NCBI RefSeq assembly: GCF_029784135.1 | Contig: NC_073745.1 | Location: 101,160,904 to 101,224,903 of the forward strand | Direction of reading: 5' to 3' | From: Toxorhynchites rutilus septentrionalis | Taxonomy: Eukaryota; Arthropoda; Insecta; Diptera; Culicidae | Length of the DNA: 64,000 nt | Shown here: positions 56,434 to 64,000 of the stretch, one piece after another | How the letters are laid out: the number at the start of each line of letters is the position of its first letter | Numbering within the stretch: the first letter of the stretch is position 1 | The notes under the pieces: model-generated | Database searches by the model: none | What the model was told of the DNA's origin: nothing | What the model saw: only the letters and a program-made list of their open reading frames with translations | Position numbers and translations under genes: made by a program

Positions 56434-56555
56434 TTAAAATTGCCGATATTCGATTATTTGACTTAATCTAACGATTAACCGACGTCTCTACGCACAACCG
56501 ATTTCTTGTTTGCATTTATTTCGACGTTTGTTTCATTCGCCCCAAAGTACGAGTA

Positions 56556-57843
56556 AAGGGTGTGTCACATCAAATTGCATCACAGAAAAAACGCTGTAGA
56601 AATTCGCTCAGTAGACCGATCCTTTTGAAAATTTTAGACAGTAAAATAAAAACTATTAAACAACTTTTGGCATTTTCTTTTTATTCATACTTCGAGCCCA
56701 AGCCCGTATGCTCGCACCTTCCTCCTTACCCCGTCCATAAGGTTCTGTACAACGTCAGGTTGTAGTTCTTTATGAACAGAAATCCATTTTCTCTTGAAGT
56801 CCGTCTCCGATTTGACAACTTTTGGGTTCTTCCGGAGGGCCTGCTTCATAATCGCCCAATATTTCTCTATTGTGCGAAGCTGGGCGGGTTCATTTCCTTT
56901 GGCACGAAGGTGACCCCGTTGGCTTCGTACCACTCCAACACGTCCTTTGAATAGTGGCACGAAGCGAGATCCGGCCAGAAGATGGTCGGGCCCTCGTGCT
57001 GCTTCAATAGTGGTAGTAAGCGCTTCTGTAGGCACTCCTTAAGGTAAACCTGCCCGTTTACCGTGCCGGTCATCACGAAGGGGGCGCTCCGCTTTCCGCA
57101 AGAGCAGATCGCTTGCCACACCATGTACTTTTTGGCAAACTTGGATAGTTTCTGCTTGCGAATCTCCTCCGGAACGCTGAATTTGTCCTCTGCGGAGAAG
57201 AACAACAGGCCCGGCAGCTGACGAAAGTCCGCTTTGACGTAGGTTTCGTCGTCCATTACCAGGCAATGCGGCTTCGTCAGCATTTCGGTGTACAGCTTCC
57301 GGGCTCGCGTCTTCCCCACCATGTTTTGCCTTTCGTCGCGGTTAGGAGCCTTCTGAACCTTGTATGTACGCAGGCCCTCCCGCTGCTTGGTCCGCTGGAC
57401 GAATGAACTTGACAAATTCAGCTTATTGGCGACATCCCGGACCGAACTTCTCGGATCACGTCTAAACTGCTTAACTACGCGCTTGTGATCTTTTTCACTG
57501 ACGGAGCATCCATTTTTGCCGTTCTTCACCATCCGGTCGATGGTTAGGTTCTCGAAGTATCGTTTTAGTACTCTGCTGACCGTGGATAGGACGATTCCCA
57601 GCATCTTACCGATGTCCCGATGTGACAACTCCGGATTCTCGAAATGAGTGCACAGGATTAATTCACAACGCTCTTTTTCGTTCGACGACATTTTTCCAAA
57701 TTTACGAAAAATTGACAGTTAAGCATGGCCAACGTGATCTTTACACTCTTATCTGATTATAAGCGAAAGCTGAAGATATAATTCCTAAAAATTAAATTTC
57801 TACAGCGTTTTTTCCGTGATGCAATTTGATGTGACACACACTT
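56556..57843 (-). mobile_element. DD37E Tc1-like transposon (ITmD37E type), copy 2
   Basis: Left AAGGGTGTGTCACATCAAAT, right ..GTGACACACACTT, TA at 56554-56555 and 57844-57845. It is nearly identical to copy 1 over its whole length, which implies recent common origin. It is 1288 bp, ten shorter than copy 1. Confidence 0.95.
56685..57691 (-). pseudogene. DD37E transposase, 10-bp deletion before the catalytic Glu
   Basis: Open for 274 codons from MSSNEKERCEL at 57691, through the HTH half (LSHRDIGKMLGI..), D147/D148 (VMDDETY) and D241 (FWPDLAS). It then shifts at KEMNPP: ten bases present in copy 1 (CCGGCGCGTT at 6656) are missing here near 56881. The C-terminal part (LRTIEKYW.. to RAYGLGLEV) follows in another frame, with P to T before IEKYW. 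Unlike copy 1, its N-terminal two thirds are intact; the lesions of the two copies do not overlap. Confidence 0.93.
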
Positions 57844-58109
57844 TATCATAAAAAATGTTGACTTCATCTTCTAGTTGAACTATTTCATCATTATTTACTA
57901 ATCTCATTCAAACAGCAACACAATGAAGTAATATAAGCTATGTTCTTTATCATGCTTCGATATAACGTACAAGTTTCAAAGTGAAATGAACGTTATATCG
58001 AAGTTCCCTTGTACATATTCATAGAGAAAAACTAATAATATGTTCAATTACAACTGTCTGAAATTCCGAACACCATTTTTATCACTGACTCATATTTCGA
58101 ACAGTAAAA
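57844..58109. other. No recognisable feature
   Basis: Contains an imperfect inverted pair (CGATATAACGTACAAG at 57958 and CGTTATATCGAAG at 57990) that could form a short hairpin. No gene. Confidence 0.4.
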
Positions 58110-58360
58110 ATACAATTTCAAAAAATCATAACTGTTGAACTACTACACTGATTCAGATGATCGATATATCAAATTAAAGCCAATTAGCTAGCTTTTTATA
58201 CTCGCAAAAAAATTGTATTTTGTTTTCGTAATTATTGATTGTATTTGTTTTTTATAATTAACATGGTCCAAGGGCGCTATATTTTTGATATATATTCAAA
58301 AACGTGATTTTTATCGTTTTTGAGTTATGATTTTTAAAAATTAACTGATGATCCGAGAAA
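58110..58360 (+). repeat. Old copy of the CAGCC..TATAGTGG MITE (interior)
   Basis: GATTCAGATGATCGA, ATTATTGATTGTATT, GGGCGCTATATTTTT and TTTTGAGTTATGATTTTT recur in the order seen inside 43270-43540. The TIRs are gone. Confidence 0.65.
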
Positions 58361-58671
58361 TTTAATTTTTATTTAATTTTATATTTCATATGAAACATCA
58401 AAATCGGTAGATTTTCTTTTCAGAGTACAAAACCTAAAAGTTAGTGGGTTTTCAAGTCTTATTCAAGTCTTATTGATTGTATTCCAAAAGTGCATAATAA
58501 ACTTGATTGTTTCTATAAATTAAATTCAATATATTAAATTAAATTGAACTTCGACATCTAACTCCTATATTTTTTTTATTCCGCTGTAATATCATTTCAA
58601 ACAATTCCTGATGAGCCTTCATTTAGAATCTTCAAAAACCACGATTTTTACTCCATTGTACAAATTTGTAT

Positions 58672-59059
58672 GTAGGTGTTTTCGGGGCCGAGGAAGGTTC
58701 CCTCCCCTCCCTCTCTGAGGAGAGGGCTGCCATACAAATGAAACATAAATTTCTGCATAACTTGAGAACTAAGCATGCAAACGGAGCCAGGCATATGGAG
58801 ATTTTAGGGGGCAAGGAATGTCTTTATTGTGATTAAACAGTCCTTCCCCCCCCCCCTCTTTGAATGAGGGCTGCCATACAAATGAAACAAAAATTTCTGC
58901 ATAACACAAGAACTAAGTAAGTAAACAGAACCACATTTGACATGTGAAGGTTTCAGGGGACAAGAAATGTTTTTATTGTGATTCTCCACGTGAATGTCGA
59001 AAGTATTGATAACAAATAAAATCCATTTTGGGTGGAACGAAGTTTACCGGGTCAGCCAG
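58672..59059 (+). mobile_element. Helitron fragment, 3' end present
   Basis: Two ~140-bp units with GAGGGCTGCCATACAAATGA and AATTTCTGCATAAC, then GGAACGAAGTTTACCGGGTC and CAGCCAG followed by T (CCAGT in place of CTAGT). Plus-strand relative of 14997-15778; the 5' TC end is missing. Confidence 0.8.
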
Positions 59060-60536
59060 TAATAAAATAAAATAAGGATATATATTGAAAATAAGGATAA
59101 TTATTGATTTGAATAAAAAATAAATAAATAAAAATTCACGCAAAACTATTCGTCAGCACATTATGGAAATTATCATAAGAATTTCCGTTTTGATTTCCTA
59201 CATAATTTCAGTAAGGTGAGGATGAACAGTTCTGCGTGGAATTGTTTAAATGCTGAAATGAAAAACACATAAAAAACACACACCGTCCGATTCACATACG
59301 CTGCGAAAGTCCCGCCGGACATAAACAATTATTCTGCATAAACTGATTTTGACATGCAGTAACGTAGTTTCAAAGAGAAACTATTACACCATCGCACTTT
59401 TTTCCGTGGCGGCTTCCAGTTGAGCTAACATCGGTCGCGTAAACATTGCTTACCGTTAATATACACGTGAGCAACGTTTTAACCGGTCTTCCCTTCCCAC
59501 GTTTGATTTTTTTTATGGCTCAAAATTTGAATTTTCATTCGACCATGATATTTGAATTTTCAATTCGACGAATTATCATTCGACCATGATAACTCGTGGT
59601 TTCAATTTGCTCTTGATTGATGGTTGATCATACTCACCCTAATATTTACAATGTGTCTCCCAGTTCGGCATATCTGAAAAATAAAATAAAATGAAAATTC
59701 AATAAACACGACTAAAATTCTACACTTTTAAATAACGCGAACTTCAGCGCGAGCTCGTAATCAATCAAATTTAGCACCCCTCTGTGAACGGCGGCAAGCG
59801 AGGAAAATTGAACTTAATTGAATACACTAAATAAGAGGCGGCATTCGCTGCTACGTGTCACTGTAGCAGCATTCAATGGTCGTAAAAATCGTTATCACCC
59901 GCCAACTGTTCCCGCCAAACATTTTCGCCGCCTCCACCTCCTCAAAGGACGTCTCGAAAGACTCGCACGTGCGATTCCACCAAACAAAGTGGAAACCTCC
60001 GATCCCACCACATCGCAGCACTTGGGCTCCTCCAAACCGAGCCTTCTGTGTGTCCGACGGAACTCCCGTCACGTCCAACGCTCTCTCTGGATGGATCATA
60101 AATCACACATTTCGAACCAATGCCGATCCTAACCGAGAACGAACGGACTTTTCGCGCCATACGCATCCAAACCTCGCTCGAATATGCGAAAGTCATAAAT
60201 TGATTCATATTTGGTGTTTTCTGCTCTGTTCATTTTTATTGGCGGGTGAAATAAAACCTGTCGATAAGCGTTCAATTGACACCAGTTGCCACAGAGCGAC
60301 AAAATACTGGAGCCATATTATGGCACGATGATGAAACGTGGCGAAACAGTTGGGGAGAAAATTGTGTTTAGTCATGTTTGATTTGATAAACTCGCGATAC
60401 GATGGATTGAGATTAGGATTAATTGTACCGATGTTAGGCAGGATCATCGTCCTGCGCGGTTGTGAAATATACAAATTCATTGTGTTTTAATTTGTGGAGA
60501 ACTGATGGCGACCAATCATGCTAATGATCGGATAGA
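59060..60536. other. Apparently single-copy, non-coding
   Basis: 59810-60330 is comparatively GC-rich and has overlapping frames of 82-151 codons on both strands, none with recognisable motifs. It could be conserved non-coding DNA; I cannot support an exon. Confidence 0.4.
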
Positions 60537-60914
60537 AGTTAACACCGAGATGACTTCATTATCGCGCAGCGTCAGCATAGCCACCCATAAACATCATCCC
60601 AGACAAAGTGCAGAAGATCATAAATTAGCCACCCAGCGGACAGCGGACAGGCGGGCGATCGAGACATAAACATTGACCAGACGGATTATCGAGAACGGAA
60701 CTTTCCCAGGAAATCGATAGCATGATTTCATCATGCTATTTCACAACGACGCATCACCAAATCAATATAAATAGAGCAGGGCCATGATTGTAGAGTCAGT
60801 TCTAGTTCTAGTTCTAGTTAGTTCAAGTTTAAGTTTAGTTTAAGCAAAAAGTAGAACATAGCTCTAAAGTAAAAATATTTTTTTTTCTTTTATCTTAGAG
60901 AAAGAAAATTAACT
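60537..60914 (+). repeat. 5' LTR of a Ty3/gypsy retrotransposon (378 bp)
   Basis: Begins AGTTAACACCG and ends TTAACT directly at the primer-binding site, giving AGTTAA/TTAACT inverted termini like those of gypsy-group LTRs. The 3' LTR lies outside the window, so the left boundary is inferred from these termini. Confidence 0.65.
60766..60801 (+). promoter_or_regulatory. LTR core promoter (TATA plus TCAGTT initiator)
   Basis: TATAAATAG at 60766-60774 and the arthropod-type initiator TCAGTT at 60796-60801. From the first T of TATA to the A of the initiator is 32 bases, the normal spacing. This predicts the U3/R boundary near 60798. Three AGTTCTAGTTCTAG-like repeats follow. Confidence 0.7.
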
Positions 60915-60931
60915 GGCGCCCGAATAGGGAC
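60914..60931 (+). promoter_or_regulatory. Primer-binding site, tRNA-Lys type
   Basis: TGGCGCCCGAATAGGGAC differs by one base from the well-known tRNA-Lys PBS TGGCGCCCGAACAGGGAC. It starts on the last base of the LTR. Confidence 0.85.
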
Positions 60932-61762
60932 CCAGAGTGTGCAGTGATAGTCATAGTGTGGATTCAAGTGTTATGAGTATTACAACGTTAAAGTGAAGTA
61001 GTCCATATCACAAGCACCGGAATAGTACAACTGTTAAAGGATTTGTACATCCGGACTATCATCAACCGCTTAACCCAATCGCAACAAGGCAGCCGTACGT
61101 AACGTTCCTGAGTAGCTGGTTTATCCTGAGGAAAGGGATCCAACGCGACGTACTGAGAAGGTGAGCAACACACTCCAGGTTCCTGCTCAGCAGATTCCAT
61201 TCGCACCCGGCGAAGCTGAGATAAAAGGTAGTAATAGGACATCGGTAAGGACCATCTGAACACGCGTACCGGAGCTTGCTGAGATCACCACTGATAAAGG
61301 ATTGGTGGCCAGAAGTACGTTGTCCCGCAGTCTCAAGGAGTACCCTCGAGATGTTCAGGCTAATCATGTAAGTCAAATAATTTTATTTTTTTTATAAAAA
61401 TACCGCATAAAGCGAAGTGAAATATAAAAATACCGCATAAAGCAAAGTGAAATATAAAAATACCGCAAAAAGCGAAGAAAAATAATAATTATCAAAATAA
61501 AATTATACCACACAACATCACAAAAATTAAAATAAAAAAATATAAGAAAATTAAATAAGAATACGAATATACGAAACAAATAGAATTAGATAACGACCCT
61601 CTTTAAATAAAGAGGAAGAATTATTTTAAACAAAAAAAAAACGACCTTCTTTTACTGAAGAAGAAGATTATTTAAAAACTTACTAATATTTAAGGAAAAT
61701 TTTTAACTTTCAAAATTGATCCTGACAGCATTGCCGACTTATTGCAAAATTTCCATCTTAAT
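60932..61762 (+). other. Retrotransposon 5' leader with direct repeats and hairpins
   Basis: Non-coding, 831 bases. Three copies of a ~32-bp unit (ATAAAAATACCGCATAAAGC) lie at 61396-61475. Two parallel modules, AACGACC followed by a hairpin, lie at 61593 and 61640; the first hairpin is the perfect CCTCTTTAAATAAAGAGG (61598-61615). They may serve RNA packaging, but that is inference. Confidence 0.6.
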
Positions 61763-63077
61763 ATGGCTCAACAACAAATTCAAGATCTGATCAATCGAGT
61801 AAATGCACTCGAAAATGCAAGACCAGGAATCGCATTTCAAGAGTTGGATTACAGTGATCCACCACTTTTTCTCCAAAACGCAGACGGAACACCCGTTAAC
61901 CCAGAGTCTATCGAGAAGCTATCTGATTTGGTGAAAGATTTACCGATAATTAACGGCGAACCAAATGAGGTCAGCATCTGGATAAATGACGCTGAAGGTT
62001 TAATCAATCTTTACAAGCCTCATCATCAAAGTACAACTGATGAAAAAAATAAATTTCATATGGTATGTAAAGCCATAAGAAGGAAAATTCGAGGTGAAGC
62101 GAATGATGCTTTAGTAGCATCAAACGTTAACATAAATTGGCTATTAATTAAGAAAACACTTTTAACATACTATGGAGAAAAGAGGGATCTCGGTACTCTC
62201 GATTATCAATTAATAAGTTCAACATGGTCAAACTCTTGAACAATATTATGATAAGATCAATAGATTGCTCTCACTTATGGCCAACCAAATTAAAACAGAT
62301 CCTCGATTTCAACATACTGAAGCCTCTCGTGCTATGATTGAGAATTATAATGATAAAGCTATCGATGCTTTCATACGAGGTCTAGAAGGAGATGTAGGAA
62401 AATTCTTGAAAAATTACAAACCTGATTCATTAGCAGCCGCATATGCTTACTGTGTATCTTTCCAAAATGTAGAATTCAGAAACCAATTAACAAGAAATAG
62501 AACTCCAACATTCGCTAGTGTCCCAAGAAACCAAATTCCATTACCACCTCCTATTCCTCCAAAAAGAAGACCTGAAATTACTAATTTCAGATTACTCTTT
62601 ATACCTCCACAGCGACCGCTTCAATATAATAGACCTTTCCAAAACAATTATCCACAAGGACCTCAACGATATCCTAATAATCAACCAATGGTACCTCAAA
62701 GAAATAATTTCAACCAACCTCCTCAACCCCCCAGAAATCCTTTCAATCAAGTCAATAAACCTGAACCTATGGAAGTAGACCCTTCCATTAGAACAAAACA
62801 AGTCAATTACAAAAATAGACCCCAAATTTCTAACCAATTTAAACCACCACTAAAAAGACCCCGAATGTATAACATAAATTCTGTGAACCAACCTGAACTT
62901 GAACAAATAATAGAAGAACATAATACAGAAATACCCGAAGAAATGGAACATGAACAGCAAATCGAAGAAATGATGTCTAATGATTCTACTTTTGAACGCT
63001 ATATGCAACAATGGGAACAAAATGAAAATTCGGAAGATTTCATTGAAGAAAATGTTGAATTCAATTTTTTAGGCTAA
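61763..63077 (+). pseudogene. Gag of Ty3/gypsy element, one frameshift
   Basis: The structural polyprotein that forms the intracellular particle. I take the ATG at 61763 (MAQQQIQDLINRVNALE, a coiled-coil-like start). The segment around 61900-62200 (PIINGEPNEVSIWINDAEGL, KFHMVCKAIRRKIRGEANDA) is the capsid-like region of insect gypsy-group Gags. A one-base insertion near 62219 moves translation out of frame, with a stop at 62239. The second part continues open to 63077. It is Pro/Asn/Gln-rich in the middle and acidic at the end, and no CCHC zinc knuckle is present, as in errantivirus-type Gags. The terminal codons overlap the frameshift site to pol. Confidence 0.85.
63065..63071 (+). promoter_or_regulatory. 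Candidate -1 frameshift heptamer TTTTTTA
   Basis: T TTT TTA lies in the gag frame (AAT TTT TTA GGC stop), fitting the X XXY YYZ rule, six bases before the gag stop at 63075-63077. The protease frame continues in -1 without a stop through DTGSN. No downstream pseudoknot was worked out. Confidence 0.7.
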
Positions 63078-64000
63078 AGTCAACATTACCATATTTCTTA
63101 TATTATGGTAATCCAAACAAACATTTGAAAATTTTAGTCGATACTGGATCAAATAAAAACTTTATTCACCATCGCTTTACCCAAATTGCACATACCGTAA
63201 AAAACCCTTTACAGTTTCATCAGTCGGAGGAGACATTCTAATCAACAAATACTCACAAGGTAAGTTCTTTTTACCATATTCTAATCTAATGATTAAATTC
63301 TACCATATGAACGAGTTAAAAACATTTGATGCAGTAATAGGACATGATACATTAAAGGAACTCAAAGCTATAATCAATACCTTCAAAGAGAAATTGATAC
63401 TTCCAGGAAATCATGAAATACCTTTGTTACAGCATAAATGTCAAGAAATAAACAAAATTCAAATCAGGAATGAACACCTGACAGCAGAAGAGAAATCAAA
63501 ATTTGATATATTTTTAGGACAATCTCAAGATTTATTTCAGCCACCTGATGAAAAACTACCGTTCACCACTAGAGTTGAAGCTGAGATCAGAACAACAGAC
63601 GAGAATCCTACCTACAGCAAATCATATCCATATCCACAGGCATTAAAATCCGAAGTGTGCAAACAAATAGACAAACTTCTCAAGGATGGAATTATCAAGC
63701 AATCACGGTCCCCATACAACTCACCAATATGGATAGTACCCAAAAAAATAGACGCATCTGGAGAAAGAAAGTATAGAATGGTAATAGACTATCGACGACT
63801 CAACGCAAAAACAATCAGTGACACTTACCCAATTCCAGAGACATCTGTAGTTCTTGCAAACTTAGGTGCAAACAAGTATTTTACAACTTTGGATTTAGCA
63901 TCCGGATTTCATCAAATCCGAATGGCAAAAAAAGACATTGAAAAAACAGCCTTTTCTGTTAATAATGGTAAATACGAATTCGTTCGTATGCCATTTGGTT
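63071..64000 (+). pseudogene. Pol of Ty3/gypsy element: protease and RT, cut by window end
   Basis: In the -1 frame, LVDTGSNKNFIHH (63134 on) is the aspartic protease active site. A six-base A run at 63199-63204 is one A short of the frame needed, so protease and RT lie in different frames. From 63205 the frame is open to the window end. It shows VIGHDTLKEL, LKDGIIKQSRSPYNSPIWIV, KYRMVIDYRRLNAKTI, FTTLDLASGFHQIRM (first catalytic Asp) and FVRMPFG, which are RT blocks 1-4 of gypsy-group Pol. The YxDD box, RNase H, integrase and any later ORF lie outside. The single-base lesion could be real or a homopolymer error. Confidence 0.9.

Noticed and set aside
59876..60331. 151-codon plus-strand frame
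   Set aside because: Competing frames on the other strand, no recognised domain, no start or splice context; kept only as unexplained DNA.

Overview
The window looks like intergenic or intronic DNA from a dipteran, most likely a culicid mosquito. It is AT-rich and almost gene-free. Recognisable coding sequence belongs to transposable elements: DD37E Tc1-like elements of the ITmD37E type, mariners, I-group LINEs whose C-terminal ends share a GYHDIEHVVWSC motif, Helitrons with CTAGT ends, piggyBac-, hAT- and pogo-like elements, BEL/Pao relics and a Ty3/gypsy element. The species call is an inference from these families. I found no convincing host exon, tRNA, rRNA, CRISPR array or operon.

Layout. 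1-5 kb: Helitron ends (one expanded into a long TA microsatellite), a mariner relic and a Jockey-like RT relic. 5.6-10.2 kb: a nested stack in which a 3' LINE fragment (+) holds two LINE insertions (-), and the first of these is itself interrupted by a DD37E transposon; the second copy preserves the empty site. 11.1-12.4 kb: a full mariner with intact TIRs and an open 341-codon transposase. 13-15.8 kb: BEL/Pao relics, a MITE fragment and a complete non-autonomous Helitron. 17.7-21.8 kb: foldback MITEs and an element carrying a ~95-bp minisatellite. 22.3-24.0 kb: a decayed Tc1/mariner element. 25.8-33.1 kb: Helitron, minisatellite element, pogo-like MITE, LINE 3' end and duplicated AT-rich blocks. 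33-37.6 kb: two inverted hAT-like ends, a transposase relic, a tRNA-type SINE, TTAA elements and a hAT MITE with a perfect 8-bp duplication. 38.1-41.0 kb: a ~2.9-kb foldback element interrupted by a TTAA-flanked element. 43-47 kb: a MITE with long perfect TIRs and a mariner relic carrying a short retroposon. 48.5-52.6 kb: a pogo-like composite (tandem repeats, MITE and solo LTR inside), then a piggyBac relic with an internally deleted mariner inside. 54.8-57.8 kb: a LINE RT relic and a second DD37E copy. 60.5-64.0 kb: the 5' part of a Ty3/gypsy retrotransposon (LTR, Lys-type PBS, gag, candidate -1 frameshift heptamer, protease, RT) running off the end.

The elements do not form a functional pathway. 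Autonomous and deletion-derivative copies of the same families do occur together (mariner at 11 kb and 52 kb; DD37E at 6 kb and 57 kb), and nesting plus target-site duplications give a relative order of insertion. The remaining stretches (about 2.5-4.9, 15.8-17.7, 29.8-31.5, 43.6-45.3, 46.9-48.2, 52.6-54.8 and 59.1-60.5 kb) look single-copy and hold nothing I can name.
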